64,000 nt of DNA from Rodentibacter caecimuris (GCF_024622045.1 NZ_JANKBP010000013.1); one strand, 5' to 3'. Positions 8,547 to 18,287 are shown, counted from the first letter of the stretch. Numbers and translations: made by a program. The notes: generated from the letters alone by a model not told the origin.

Positions 8547-9863
8547 TTAAATTGCCCATCCGCCGGCATAGAAGACAACCAACGCAATAGCAATAAGTAC
8601 CGTACCGAGATTTAAACGTTTAATATCGCCACTTACGATACGACCAATCACTAATGCGGCAAAACCAAGCATAATGCCGGTAACAATGTTGGCAGTGAGT
8701 ACAATGAATACGGCACAAATTAACCCGCTCATTGCCCCGACAAAATCATCAAAATCTAATTTGCTTACATTGCTTAGCATTAATAATCCGACATACATTA
8801 GTGCCGGAGCGGTGGCATAAGTGGGAACCAAGAAAGCGAGAGGTTGGAAGAAAAGCATTAATAAAAATAACACCCCGACTACAATAGCGGTGATCCCGGT
8901 TTTACCACCTGCTGCGGTACCGGCTGCCGATTCAATATAGACCGCTGCCGGTGCCGTACCAAATAGCCCTGAGAACAAACTGCTGACGGAATCGGAAGTT
9001 AAGGCTTTCCCCCCATTGATGATTTGCCCGTCTTTATCTAATAAATCAGCTTGTCCTGCAACAGCTCGGATTGTACCGGTCGCATCAAATACAGCGGTCA
9101 TCACTAAAGCAAAAACAACAGGTAAAATAGCCGGTTGTAATGCCCCCTGTAAATCTAATTGTAAAAATAAAGAATTTTCACCAAAAGTAGGCATTTTGAA
9201 GACTTCACCGTTAAATTTTACGTTTGGATCAAAAATTAAACCAATGATAGTAATGGCAATGATCACCCATAAGATCCCGCCTTTCACTTGCATTTTTTCT
9301 AAGCCAACGATAAATGCCAAACCAATTAATGACATCATGACCGGAAATGAGGTGAAATTGCCTAATTTCACCGGTAAACCGGCTTGATTACTCACGACCA
9401 ATTCTACGCCATTTGCCGCAATTAAAAGTAAGAATAAACCGATACCGATCCCTGCACCATGGGCAATACTGGCAGGAAGATTACGTAGAATCCAAGCACG
9501 AATCCCCGTCGCTGAAATGAGAGTAAAGGCTACCCCCATCAGGAATACCGCCCCCAAAGCAACCGGAATAGAAACACCTTGACCAATCACCAAACTAAAT
9601 GCGGTAAAGGCTGTGAGTGAAATAGCGCAACCAATCGCCATCGGTGCATTTGCCCATAAGCCGATTAAAATCGATCCCAAACCTGCTACTAAGCAAGTGG
9701 CAATAAATACGGATTCAGCGGGAAAACCGGCGGCACCGAGCATATTGGGAACCACAATCACAGAATACACCATAGCAAGAAATGTGGTTAAACCCGCAAT
9801 AATTTCTTGGCGAATAGTTGAACCACGTTTTTGCAGTTCAAAGATTTTTTCTAAATTAGACAT
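8547..9863 (-). CDS. NCS2-family purine permease (AzgA-like)
   Basis: Inner-membrane H+ symporter for purine bases, probably hypoxanthine/guanine/adenine. The 438-aa protein is hydrophobic throughout with about 12-14 membrane segments. It carries the AzgA-branch features: an N terminus with RQEIIAGLTTFLAMVY, the segment FDATGTIRAVAGQADLLD and the downstream SAAGTAAGGKTG motif. A PurR-like operator overlaps its promoter, which supports purine transport over other NCS2 substrates. Exact specificity is not visible. Confidence 0.9.
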   Translation of the reverse strand: MSNLEKIFELQKRGSTIRQEIIAGLTTFLAMVYSVIVVPNMLGAAGFPAESVFIATCLVAGLGSILIGLWANAPMAIGCAISLTAFTAFSLVIGQGVSIPVALGAVFLMGVAFTLISATGIRAWILRNLPASIAHGAGIGIGLFLLLIAANGVELVVSNQAGLPVKLGNFTSFPVMMSLIGLAFIVGLEKMQVKGGILWVIIAITIIGLIFDPNVKFNGEVFKMPTFGENSLFLQLDLQGALQPAILPVVFALVMTAVFDATGTIRAVAGQADLLDKDGQIINGGKALTSDSVSSLFSGLFGTAPAAVYIESAAGTAAGGKTGITAIVVGVLFLLMLFFQPLAFLVPTYATAPALMYVGLLMLSNVSKLDFDDFVGAMSGLICAVFIVLTANIVTGIMLGFAALVIGRIVSGDIKRLNLGTVLIAIALVVFYAGGWAI

Positions 9864-9900
9864 GTTGCCTCTAAAAAATAAGTCAGGATGAAAGGGCGCT

Positions 9901-9937
9901 ATTCTACCGAAAGAATATAATATGTAAACGTTTGCGT
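9901..9937 (-). promoter_or_regulatory. Promoter with overlapping PurR-like box for the purine permease
   Basis: On the minus strand TTTACA (9928-9923) and TAGAAT (9906-9901) are 16 bp apart. Overlapping the -35, positions 9922-9937 read ATGTAAACGTTTGCGT, which matches the PurR operator ACGCAAACGTTTGCGT at 14 of 16 bases. Repression by PurR with hypoxanthine or guanine is inferred. Confidence 0.7.
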
Positions 9938-10039
9938 GAGTAAAGTGCGGTCGTTTTTGAATGAAAATTTAGAGCGACAAAATCATCTAAAAACTGCTAT
10001 ACTTCCGCCGTTTTTAATTCTATTAAATAAGGAAAGACA

Positions 10040-10570
10040 ATGGCTGATTTTAATCAAATCTTAACTCCGGGTGATGTTGATGCAGGGATTATCAACGTTG
10101 TAAATGAAATTCCAGAAGGCAGTTGCCACAAAATCGAATGGAACCGTAAAGTCGCGGCATTCCAATTAGATCGTGTCGAACCGGCAATTTTTGCAAAACC
10201 GACCAACTATGGTTTTATTCCACAAACATTAGATGAAGACGGCGACGAACTGGATGTGTTATTACTGACCCGCCAACCGCTTGCAACCGGTGTATTCCTT
10301 GAAGCTAAAGTAATTGGCGTGATGAAATTCGTGGATGACGGTGAAGTGGACGATAAAATTGTCTGTGTACCGGCCGATGATCGCGATACCGGCAACGCTT
10401 ACAATAGCCTTGCGGACGTGCCTCCTCAATTAATCAAACAAATTGAATTCCATTTCAACAATTATAAAGCATTGAAAAAACCGGGTAGTACAAAAGTGAC
10501 ACACTGGGGAGATGTTGAAGAGGCGAAAGAAGTAATTCGCGAATCAATCAAACGTTGGAATGAACGCTAA
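10040..10570 (+). CDS. ppa: Inorganic pyrophosphatase
   Basis: Soluble family I pyrophosphatase that hydrolyses PPi to phosphate and drives biosynthetic reactions forward. The protein is 176 aa, the same length as the E. coli enzyme, and contains the metal-binding signature EDGDELDVL. It is divergent from the purine permease and monocistronic, with an AAGGAAAG ribosome-binding sequence before the ATG. Confidence 0.97.
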   Translation: MADFNQILTPGDVDAGIINVVNEIPEGSCHKIEWNRKVAAFQLDRVEPAIFAKPTNYGFIPQTLDEDGDELDVLLLTRQPLATGVFLEAKVIGVMKFVDDGEVDDKIVCVPADDRDTGNAYNSLADVPPQLIKQIEFHFNNYKALKKPGSTKVTHWGDVEEAKEVIRESIKRWNER

Positions 10571-10640
10571 TTTCCCATAGTCATATTAAAGGACTAACGC
10601 CAAGAGATTATTGGAATCAGTCCTAAAATTACTATCTGTT

Positions 10641-10670
10641 GAGGCAGCTTATCGGCTGCCTCTTCTTTAT
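10641..10670. terminator. Terminator between ppa and the aldehyde dehydrogenase gene
   Basis: GAGGCAGC pairs with GCTGCCTC across a 6-base loop and is followed by a T-rich tract. It lies between two convergent genes. Confidence 0.8.
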
Positions 10671-10675
10671 GGCGA

Positions 10676-12154
10676 TTAATACATCCCTTCACGCTCTTCA
10701 CGCATGCTGATATAAATATTTTTTACTTGAGTATAAGCATCAAGCATCATTTTATGGGTTTCTCGACCGATACCGGATTGTTTATATCCCCCGAACGGTG
10801 TGCCTGCCGGTAAGCGGTTATAACAGTTCACCCAAACCCGTCCTGTTTCAAGTGCACGAGAAACACGCAAACAACGATTGATATTTTGACTCCATATACC
10901 GCCACCTAAACCGTATTCGCTGTCATTTGCCATTTTTATAACCTCTTCTTCGGTTTTAAATTTAATGACGGTTGCAACAGGTCCAAAAATTTCTTCCTGT
11001 GCAATTTGCGCTTGATTATTCGGTGCTTCAATCAATGTTGGGGCTAAAAATTCACCTTTATCTAAACCGGCCTCCTGTAAGCGTTTCCCTCCGGTAATAA
11101 TGCGGCAGCCTTCCTGTTCTCCAATTTTGACATAGTTTAAAATCGTCTCTAATTGACCGCCATTGACTTGCGCGCCCATCTGGGTATCGTCTTCCCAAGG
11201 CAAACCAACTTTTACTTTTTTAAATTCTTCGGCTAATGCGGCGACGAACTTATCATAAATGCCTTCTTGAACAAAAATTCTAGAACCGGCACAACAAACT
11301 TGGCCTTGATTAAATAAAATACCTTTTTGCGCACCCTCTAATGCTTTATCAAACGGCATATCATCAAAGAAAATATTGGCGGATTTACCACCTAACTCAA
11401 GAGTTGCAGGGATTAACATTTCTGCTGCGGCAACAGCAACATTACGTCCAATAGCAGTGGAACCTGTGAACGCTAATTTATTAAATCCTTTGTGATGCAA
11501 CATATATTCTCCAGATTTACTGCCTCGTCCGGTAATGATATTTAGCACGCCTTTTGGTAACAAATAATTAATTTTTTGAGCGAGAGATAACAGACTCAAT
11601 GAAGTTGCGCTAGACGGATGAATAACGATAGTACAACCTGCTGCCAATGCAGGTGCGATTTTCCACGCAGCCATTAAAAATGGAAAATTCCATGGAATAA
11701 TTTGTCCGACCACACCAATCGGTTCACGTAATACCAACGATAAATCTTCACTATCCAGTTGATTTGCCGAACCTTCTTCCGCACGAATCACACCGGCAAA
11801 ATAACGAAAATGATCCGCCGCTAAAGGAATATCTGCAGCTCTCGTTTCTCTAATTGGTTTGCCGTTATCCAAAGTTTCTTGTAAAGCGAATAACTCGGCA
11901 TTTTCATCAATAACATCGGCAATTTTATTTAATATCGCCGCCCGTTCGGTGACCGTCGTGTTTCGCCAAGTTTTAAACGCTTGTTGTGCCGCCATAACGG
12001 CCGCATCAACATCTGCATCCGTAGCATCAACAAATTTCGCAAGCGCTTCCCCGTTTGCAGGATTATAAGAGGCAAGTAGTGTGCCACCCATTTTCCATTC
12101 ACCGTTAATTAATAAACCATATTCTGGATCAAAAACATTTAGATTTTTTGCCAT
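10676..12154 (-). CDS. NAD(P)+-dependent aldehyde dehydrogenase (AldB/ExaC-like)
   Basis: Cytosolic ALDH-superfamily enzyme of 492 aa that oxidises aldehydes to acids. Visible landmarks are PWNF (N156), the LELGGKS loop with general base E253, and GQVCCAGSR with nucleophile C287. The residue that is normally lysine in the cofactor motif (K-P-S) is histidine here (VIHPSS, H179), which may alter cofactor binding. The substrate is unknown; AldB-type enzymes take acetaldehyde and similar short aldehydes. It is followed on the chromosome by D-lactate dehydrogenase on the same strand, 193 bp apart, so not clearly one operon. Confidence 0.88.
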   Translation of the reverse strand: MAKNLNVFDPEYGLLINGEWKMGGTLLASYNPANGEALAKFVDATDADVDAAVMAAQQAFKTWRNTTVTERAAILNKIADVIDENAELFALQETLDNGKPIRETRAADIPLAADHFRYFAGVIRAEEGSANQLDSEDLSLVLREPIGVVGQIIPWNFPFLMAAWKIAPALAAGCTIVIHPSSATSLSLLSLAQKINYLLPKGVLNIITGRGSKSGEYMLHHKGFNKLAFTGSTAIGRNVAVAAAEMLIPATLELGGKSANIFFDDMPFDKALEGAQKGILFNQGQVCCAGSRIFVQEGIYDKFVAALAEEFKKVKVGLPWEDDTQMGAQVNGGQLETILNYVKIGEQEGCRIITGGKRLQEAGLDKGEFLAPTLIEAPNNQAQIAQEEIFGPVATVIKFKTEEEVIKMANDSEYGLGGGIWSQNINRCLRVSRALETGRVWVNCYNRLPAGTPFGGYKQSGIGRETHKMMLDAYTQVKNIYISMREEREGMY

Positions 12155-12347
12155 ATGCTACTCCTTTAATTGTCATTGCCAACAGGCTGTTTTTCAGCTC
12201 CTTTTATAGAGCCGAACGTATTACCGATATACACCGATAAAATTGAATAAAAAAGAATAACCCACTGCTAAACATTAAATAGTTATCTAAAACTCCGAAG
12301 CCAACATCAGCTCATCGCGTTTAATATGATAAAACGGAATTAAAATG

Positions 12348-14036
12348 TTATTCAGCCCAATATTTTTTCTTTGAGGTTTGTCCTATGCCCGGATTAAAAC
12401 TATTGGTAGGATCTAATGCTTTATAGAATTTACGTAACTCCGGTTTCGCTTCATATAAATGCCCGACATTATGTTCGGCCGGATACTGAGCTCCCCGTTC
12501 ATCAAGCAATTTCAACATTTCATGTTCCAGTTTTACGCAATCAACCCCTTTTTTGACGATGTAGTCTTGATGGAAAACATGACACATAAAGTGCCCGTAA
12601 TACAGTTTATGGCTGATTTGCTTATCTATCTCGCCCGGAAGCTGTTCAAACCACGATTGCTCATTACGACGTAATGCAACATCAAGGGCGACAATATCTT
12701 CAACTTCTTTCTCATGAATTGCACGATAGCGTACGGCGGCTGAAGCAACAGCAAAACGGTGTAGCATGGCAGCCTGTGTTTCTACCGCATTGCATTCAAA
12801 ATATCCGCCTTTTTGACTATCGCGAAAATAATCTTTTAAGAAGATACGGGCTTCATTCACGCCCTGCCCTCCCATTTTAATAATTAAATGATGTTCGTAA
12901 CGCTCCCGATACTGCCATAAACTTTTCGGTAAGTGTTCCGGTAACACTTTTGAAATCAACTGTAAAAATTTATCGCTTAAATGGTGTGGTAAAAATGAAA
13001 CTTTCTTACTTAGGCGATCAACATTCGCTTTTAAGGCAAATAACTTAGGCAGCCAATGCGTGCCAAATTTTTTGATAACCCAAAACGTATCTTTTCCATA
13101 ACGGGCGGCAACATCAAAGGCATCTCTATGAATATATTCACCCGAAATCGGTAACTGTTCAAAATTTGCTAACATTTGACGACGAATATCATTAAGAACA
13201 TCGGTTTGATTAGTGCCAATGTAAAAAACCGCTGTTTCACTTTCTAGTGGGAAAGTATCTAGACGGACAGCAAAAATCGCTAATTTACCCGCACTACCGG
13301 AGGCTTCATAATGACGGGCAGGGTCTGCGTTAAAACGGGCCGGTGAGTTTTCATCAATTTGACGAACATGATTACAATAGCGGTGATCATGCCCTTTTCC
13401 GCAATCCTGAGTAATATCTTTTTGTTGATAATGATGCCCTTGCAAATTAGTTAAAATTTCTTCCGGTGTACTACCTAAATCAATGCCAAGATGATTTTTT
13501 AGTTCCAATTCGCCCTGTTCATTTAACTGAGCGTAAAGTGCCATTTCCGTATAAGCCGGCCCACGTTGAACCAATGCACCGCCCGAATTATTACAAATGC
13601 CTCCGATAACGGAAGCGCCAATGCAAGAAGAACCAATCACCGAATGAGGCTCACGCCCGTGAGGTTTCAATTTATTTTCTAAGTCATTTAAAGTCGAACC
13701 CGGCAAACAAACTACCTGAGAGGCATTATTAATCAATTGAATACCATCAATTCTCATGGCATTGATGATGACGATTTCACGATCATAATCATTGCCGTTT
13801 GGGGTTGAACCGCCGGTTAATCCCGTATTGGCAGCTTGGTTAATAATAATCACATCCTGCGCGACACAAACTTTCAACACCTGCCAAAATTCAAGTAAGG
13901 TTGCAGGTTTAACGACGGCGAATGCATTTCCCGAACCAAAACGGTAGCCGCTACGATAAGCTTCCGTTTTTGAAGGATCGGTGATGATATATTGACTTCC
14001 TACAATTTTTGTCAGTTGAGAAATAAGTTGATTCAT
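12348..14036 (-). CDS. dld: Quinone-dependent D-lactate dehydrogenase Dld
   Basis: FAD flavoprotein at the inner membrane that oxidises D-lactate to pyruvate and feeds electrons to quinone. The N-terminal FAD-binding PCMH domain is visible (TGLTGGSTPNG and GASVIGGICNNSGG). The membrane-binding domain and C-terminal cap follow, and the end reads SFNPGIGQTSKKKYW. I place the start at ATG 14036 (562 aa), which aligns with family starts; a GTG 15 bp upstream is an alternative. No clear ribosome-binding sequence is seen for either. A perfect-core CRP site lies 85 bp upstream of this ATG. Confidence 0.93.
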   Translation of the reverse strand: MNQLISQLTKIVGSQYIITDPSKTEAYRSGYRFGSGNAFAVVKPATLLEFWQVLKVCVAQDVIIINQAANTGLTGGSTPNGNDYDREIVIINAMRIDGIQLINNASQVVCLPGSTLNDLENKLKPHGREPHSVIGSSCIGASVIGGICNNSGGALVQRGPAYTEMALYAQLNEQGELELKNHLGIDLGSTPEEILTNLQGHHYQQKDITQDCGKGHDHRYCNHVRQIDENSPARFNADPARHYEASGSAGKLAIFAVRLDTFPLESETAVFYIGTNQTDVLNDIRRQMLANFEQLPISGEYIHRDAFDVAARYGKDTFWVIKKFGTHWLPKLFALKANVDRLSKKVSFLPHHLSDKFLQLISKVLPEHLPKSLWQYRERYEHHLIIKMGGQGVNEARIFLKDYFRDSQKGGYFECNAVETQAAMLHRFAVASAAVRYRAIHEKEVEDIVALDVALRRNEQSWFEQLPGEIDKQISHKLYYGHFMCHVFHQDYIVKKGVDCVKLEHEMLKLLDERGAQYPAEHNVGHLYEAKPELRKFYKALDPTNSFNPGIGQTSKKKYWAE

Positions 14037-14120
14037 AGCTATTTGTAACACTCATGTTAAAGAATTATTTCTATTTTATATACTTCAACAAGAAATTATG
14101 CCAGTGCCAAAAGGTCGTTT

Positions 14121-14136
14121 TGTGACAAATATCACA
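14121..14136. promoter_or_regulatory. CRP-N binding site between dld and galE
   Basis: TGTGACAAATATCACA has both perfect half-sites TGTGA-N6-TCACA. It lies in the shared 5' region of divergent dld and galE. Catabolite control of D-lactate use is the simpler interpretation. Confidence 0.75.
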
Positions 14137-14175
14137 TAAAAGTGCGGTCAAAATAGATCCGTTTTTTGAGATGAA

Positions 14176-14189
14176 ATAGTGCTATAATC
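14176..14189 (+). promoter_or_regulatory. galE extended -10 promoter element
   Basis: TGCTATAAT forms an extended -10 about 40 bp upstream of galE, which itself has an AAGGAG ribosome-binding sequence. No strong -35 is seen, as expected for an extended -10. Confidence 0.55.
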
Positions 14190-14224
14190 GGCAACAATTC
14201 CAAGTCTATGAAAAGGAGTCAAAG

Positions 14225-15241
14225 ATGGCAATTTTAGTCACCGGCGGTGCCGGCTATATCGGTTCGCATACGGTTGTCGAATTATTAAATGCAGGCAAAG
14301 AAGTGGTCGTATTAGACAATCTTTGTAATTCATCACCTAAATCCCTTGAGCGTGTAAAACAAATCACAGGTAAAACAGCCAAGTTTTATGAAGGCGATAT
14401 TTTAGATCGAGCATTGCTGCAAAAAATCTTTGCCGAAAACACCATTCATTCAGTGATTCACTTTGCCGGCTTAAAGGCAGTGGGTGAAAGCGTACAAAAA
14501 CCGGCAGAGTACTACATGAACAATGTGGCCGGTACGGTTGTATTGCTGCAAGAAATGAAAAAAGCGGGAGTATGGAATTTTGTGTTTAGTTCTTCCGCTA
14601 CCGTGTATGGCGATCCCCAAATTATTCCCATTACCGAAGATTGTGAAGTGGGCGGCACAACCAATCCTTACGGCACGTCAAAATATATGGTTGAGCAAAT
14701 TTTACGTGATGTAGTCAAAGCAGAACCTCAGTTTAGTATGACGATTTTGCGTTATTTCAATCCCGTAGGGGCACATTCAAGCGGTTTAATCGGCGAAGAT
14801 CCGAATGGCATTCCAAATAACCTATTACCTTATATCAGCCAAGTGGCGATCGGTAAACTCGCACAGCTTTCCGTTTTCGGTAGCGACTACGATACTCACG
14901 ACGGCACGGGGGTACGTGATTACATTCACGTGGTTGATTTAGCGATTGGGCATTTAAAAGCGCTTCAACGCCACGAAGATGATGCAGGTTTACATATTTA
15001 TAATCTCGGAACGGGGCACGGCTATTCCGTATTGGATATGGTGAAAGCCTTTGAAAGTGCCAACAATATTAAAATTCCTTACCAATTAGCGGAGCGTCGT
15101 CCTGGTGATATTGCCACTTGTTATTCAGATCCAAATTTAGCGCAGAAAGAATTAGGCTGGACTGCCGAACGCGGGCTTGAACAAATGATGAAAGATACGT
15201 GGAATTGGCAGAAAAATAATCCGCAAGGGTACAAAGACTAA
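14225..15241 (+). CDS. galE: UDP-glucose 4-epimerase GalE
   Basis: Short-chain dehydrogenase-type epimerase interconverting UDP-glucose and UDP-galactose; in Haemophilus-type bacteria it supplies galactose for lipooligosaccharide. The 338-aa protein has the NAD motif GGAGYIGSH (7-15), S123/S124, and the catalytic pair Y149-x3-K153. It is divergent from dld and followed by ampG and adk; no other gal gene is nearby, consistent with a housekeeping role in surface sugar synthesis. Confidence 0.96.
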   Translation: MAILVTGGAGYIGSHTVVELLNAGKEVVVLDNLCNSSPKSLERVKQITGKTAKFYEGDILDRALLQKIFAENTIHSVIHFAGLKAVGESVQKPAEYYMNNVAGTVVLLQEMKKAGVWNFVFSSSATVYGDPQIIPITEDCEVGGTTNPYGTSKYMVEQILRDVVKAEPQFSMTILRYFNPVGAHSSGLIGEDPNGIPNNLLPYISQVAIGKLAQLSVFGSDYDTHDGTGVRDYIHVVDLAIGHLKALQRHEDDAGLHIYNLGTGHGYSVLDMVKAFESANNIKIPYQLAERRPGDIATCYSDPNLAQKELGWTAERGLEQMMKDTWNWQKNNPQGYKD

Positions 15242-15326
15242 TTTTCCGTTTTTAAATATCATCTTATGGTGACACGGGTAAAGAAACTCGTGTCGCCAAA
15301 ATTATTACCAAAATGAACCGCACTTT

Positions 15327-16589
15327 ATGCCGAATTCTCTGCTTTCACAAATCTTCACACGTAAAATGTTAATTTGCGTGTTCACCGGTTTCAGTTCCGG
15401 TTTGCCTTTATTTGTCTTATTGCAAATGTTACCCGTATGGCTAACGGACAAGCAGCTTTCTGTCGAATTAATCGGAGCGGTAACCGGTGTCATGCTACCT
15501 TATGGGCTAAAATTTTTATGGGCTCCCTTGTTAGATCGCTATTTCCCAAGTTTTTTAGGTCGCCGCCGCAGTTGGCTTCTTATTTCGCAAGTTATCTTAC
15601 TTGTCTTACTTTATGCTATCAGCCTTTTTGATCCTATCTCTCAGTTAAGTATTGTTGCCAACATTGCTTTATTAATTGCATTTTTTTCTGCTACACAGGA
15701 TATCGTACTCGATGCCTATCGCCGTGAGATTTTAAGCGATCACGAGCTTGGTTTGGGCAATACCCTTCACCTTAACGCCTATCGAATTGCAGGTTTAATT
15801 CCCGGTGGACTTTCCCTTTATCTTGCCACTATTTACCCATGGGAAACCGTCTTTTTATGGACCGCACTTTGTATGTTAGCGGGGATTTTTATGACATTAT
15901 TTCTCACCAAAGAACCCCAACAGAACGCCCCTAAAAATAATAGCCAACCATTCTATCAAGCATTTTGGATTCCTCTACAAGAATTTTTCCAACGTAAAGG
16001 AATTGCACAAGCCATCGGTTTTTTACTGTTTTTATTTCTATACAAATTTGGCGATTCTTTTGCCACCACACTGCAAACCAAATTTATCTACGATATGGGA
16101 TTCAGCAAAAAAGATATTGCTCTAGTGGTTAAAACAACCTCTCTTTGGGCTGGCGTCTTATCGGGGCTTGTCGGCGGTATAATAATGTTGAAACTAGGAA
16201 TTAATCGGGCATTATGGTTATTCGGTTTCGTGCAAATGATCACTATCAGCGGATTTATTTGGTTAGCCAACTTCGGGCATTTTGACTACATCACATCCGC
16301 CGAATTATGGAAATTAGGTGTCGTCATTGCCGCAGAATATGTCGGTGTCGGTCTTGGCACCGCTGCCTTTGTTGCGTTTATGGCTCGTGAAACCAATCCG
16401 CTTTATACAGCGACCCAACTTGCCCTTTTCACTAGTCTTTCAGCCTTACCAAGTAAAGGATTAGGAATGCTTTCGGGCTATGCTGTCAGCGCGGTAGGAT
16501 ATTATCATTATTTTTGGATTTGCTTATTTTTGGCAATACCGGGCATGATTTGTTTGTTTTGGGTTGCACCTTGGAATGCAAAGCAATAA
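15327..16589 (+). CDS. ampG: AmpG-type muropeptide permease (MFS)
   Basis: Inner-membrane major-facilitator protein of 420 aa that imports anhydro-muropeptides for cell-wall recycling. About 12 hydrophobic segments are present. Typical AmpG stretches include FTGFSSGLPLF near the N terminus, LKFLWAPLLDR and SATQDIVLDAYR. It is shorter than E. coli AmpG (491 aa), lacking the C-terminal extension, as in other Pasteurellaceae. It begins 86 bp after galE, with a USS in the gap. Confidence 0.9.
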   Translation: MPNSLLSQIFTRKMLICVFTGFSSGLPLFVLLQMLPVWLTDKQLSVELIGAVTGVMLPYGLKFLWAPLLDRYFPSFLGRRRSWLLISQVILLVLLYAISLFDPISQLSIVANIALLIAFFSATQDIVLDAYRREILSDHELGLGNTLHLNAYRIAGLIPGGLSLYLATIYPWETVFLWTALCMLAGIFMTLFLTKEPQQNAPKNNSQPFYQAFWIPLQEFFQRKGIAQAIGFLLFLFLYKFGDSFATTLQTKFIYDMGFSKKDIALVVKTTSLWAGVLSGLVGGIIMLKLGINRALWLFGFVQMITISGFIWLANFGHFDYITSAELWKLGVVIAAEYVGVGLGTAAFVAFMARETNPLYTATQLALFTSLSALPSKGLGMLSGYAVSAVGYYHYFWICLFLAIPGMICLFWVAPWNAKQ

Positions 16590-16633
16590 AAAGTTTGTAT
16601 TGTTTTAAAAAATGTAATTAAATCTCTCATCAA

Positions 16634-16657
16634 TACGCATGGCTTTCACCATGCGTA
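16634..16657. terminator. Hairpin between ampG and the convergent small genes
   Basis: TACGCATGG pairs with CCATGCGTA across 6 bases between two convergent genes. There is no uninterrupted T run, so its strength as an intrinsic terminator is uncertain. Confidence 0.45.
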
Positions 16658-16666
16658 AATTAATTG

Positions 16667-16972
16667 TTAATCAATACCTGCCATTTTCTTATTAAGGGCA
16701 GACATTGTTTTTGACACGCCCCAAATCCCCAAGAAACCAATAGGAATAAAGGGAATAAAACTAATAATTAGGACAATCAACTGCCATTTTTTCTGTGTCA
16801 TAGTAAATGCGATTGCGCAGAAAATACCGACTAACCAAGGGATAACGATAAAGGCAATAATTACTTCAATATCAAAATATTGGGAGTATTCATCAATAGT
16901 AAGAAGATTTAGAGCAATATTGATAAAAAGGCTTATCCATACGGCAGCGTGTAATTTAATGGCTGAGTTCAT
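16667..16972 (-). CDS. Small membrane protein, unknown function
   Basis: A 101-aa protein with three hydrophobic segments (about residues 9-27, 36-59 and 67-87) and short charged ends. I do not recognise a family. It overlaps the end of the upstream 144-aa gene by 17 bp, so the two are probably co-translated and may act together. Position between ampG and adk is not informative about function. Confidence 0.7.
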   Translation of the reverse strand: MNSAIKLHAAVWISLFINIALNLLTIDEYSQYFDIEVIIAFIVIPWLVGIFCAIAFTMTQKKWQLIVLIISFIPFIPIGFLGIWGVSKTMSALNKKMAGID

Positions 16973-17390
16973 CTGTTTTTTCCTCTTTAATGTGGTGATT
17001 GATTGACATTAACTCTTTTACCAGTTCCTCCTGTTGTTCTTTTTGTACCATATTTAGCACCAACCTTTCCTTTTTATTGGTTTTCAGATGAAAGATTAGA
17101 TTGCCTTTTTTATTTTCAACGGACTGAATATCATCGTATTTGATGTATTTGGTTGAGCTTAGCGGGGAGGATTTTATTTGAATATGGTTGTTCATTAGTG
17201 AAATGATCGGTTTATTGACGATACTAAGCTGTAAAATACCCAAAATAGTATTTATCAATCCAAAGAATAAAAACATCGGTTGATTTATCAATCCGAAGAA
17301 AATTAACAATATTCCACTAGCAAATGTTATCCACATATTTAATTTAACTAGTAAAGAACGAGAGAAATGTTTTTCCGATAAATTCTGCAT
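16956..17390 (-). CDS. Membrane protein with PH-like C-terminal half, unknown
   Basis: I choose ATG 17390 (144 aa) because GGAG lies 5 bp upstream; an upstream in-frame extension has no ribosome-binding sequence. Two adjacent hydrophobic segments (about residues 20-55) are followed by a soluble half of alternating beta-type residues, as in bacterial PH-domain membrane proteins. That family call is weak. It overlaps the downstream 101-aa membrane gene. Function unknown. Confidence 0.7.
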   Translation of the reverse strand: MQNLSEKHFSRSLLVKLNMWITFASGILLIFFGLINQPMFLFFGLINTILGILQLSIVNKPIISLMNNHIQIKSSPLSSTKYIKYDDIQSVENKKGNLIFHLKTNKKERLVLNMVQKEQQEELVKELMSINHHIKEEKTDELSH

Positions 17391-17593
17391 AAAACTCCAA
17401 AGGTGAAAGTGACTTGAATGTGATGAAGTATAGCACGATAAAATGTAAAAATATTGTATCAAATCAACGGATTAATTCTTGATAATAACTTTAATCAAAA
17501 ATTGTTGATTTTTTCATTAAATGTTACAAAAAATTTGACCTCACTTCGCTTTATCAGTATCTTAATCGGGTTTATTTAGTCACGGAGATTTCT

Positions 17594-18238
17594 ATGAAAA
17601 TTATTCTTTTAGGCGCACCGGGTGCAGGCAAAGGCACACAAGCGCAATTTATTATGAAAAAATTTGGCATTCCACAAATTTCAACGGGCGATATGTTTCG
17701 CGCGGCAATCAAAGCCGGAACAGAATTAGGTAAACAAGCAAAAGCGCTAATGGATGAAGGAAAATTAGTACCCGATGAATTAACCGTAGCATTAGTAAAA
17801 GATCGCATTGCCCAGCCCGATTGCGCAAACGGTTTCTTATTAGACGGTTTCCCTCGCACCATTCCACAAGCCGATGCGTTAAAAGAATCAGGTGTGAAAA
17901 TTGATTATGTTTTAGAATTTGATGTACCTGATGAAGTGATTGTGGAACGTATGAGCGGTCGTCGCGTACACCAAGCCTCCGGTCGTTCTTACCACATTGT
18001 TTATAATCCGCCGAAAGTGGAAGGCAAAGATGATATTACCGGTGAAGATCTCATCATCCGTGCAGATGATAAACCGGAAACCGTATTGGATCGCTTAGCG
18101 GTTTATCACAAACAGACCCAACCATTAGTGGATTATTATCAAGCAGAAGCGAAAGCGGGTAACACACAATATTTCCGCTTAGACGGCACACAAAAAGTAG
18201 AAGCCGTCAGCCAAGAATTAGATCAAATCTTAGGCTAA
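17594..18238 (+). CDS. adk: Adenylate kinase
   Basis: Essential cytosolic enzyme for AMP + ATP = 2 ADP. The 214-aa protein has the P-loop GAPGAGKGTQ (7-16), the AMP-binding DGFPRT motif, and a lid region (GRRVHQASGRSYH) without zinc cysteines, the Gram-negative form. A GGAG ribosome-binding sequence precedes the ATG. The gene stands alone between a convergent membrane-protein pair and the DUF945 gene. Confidence 0.98.
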   Translation: MKIILLGAPGAGKGTQAQFIMKKFGIPQISTGDMFRAAIKAGTELGKQAKALMDEGKLVPDELTVALVKDRIAQPDCANGFLLDGFPRTIPQADALKESGVKIDYVLEFDVPDEVIVERMSGRRVHQASGRSYHIVYNPPKVEGKDDITGEDLIIRADDKPETVLDRLAVYHKQTQPLVDYYQAEAKAGNTQYFRLDGTQKVEAVSQELDQILG

Positions 18239-18253
18239 AACAAATGCAAAATC

Positions 18254-18287
18254 GACCGCACTTTTTCGACAAAGTGCGGTCTTTTTT
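18254..18287 (+). terminator. adk terminator made of facing USS
   Basis: GACCGCACTT and AAGTGCGGTC form a stem with an 8-base loop, then CTTTTTT. It is a clear case of paired uptake sequences as an intrinsic terminator. Confidence 0.85.
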
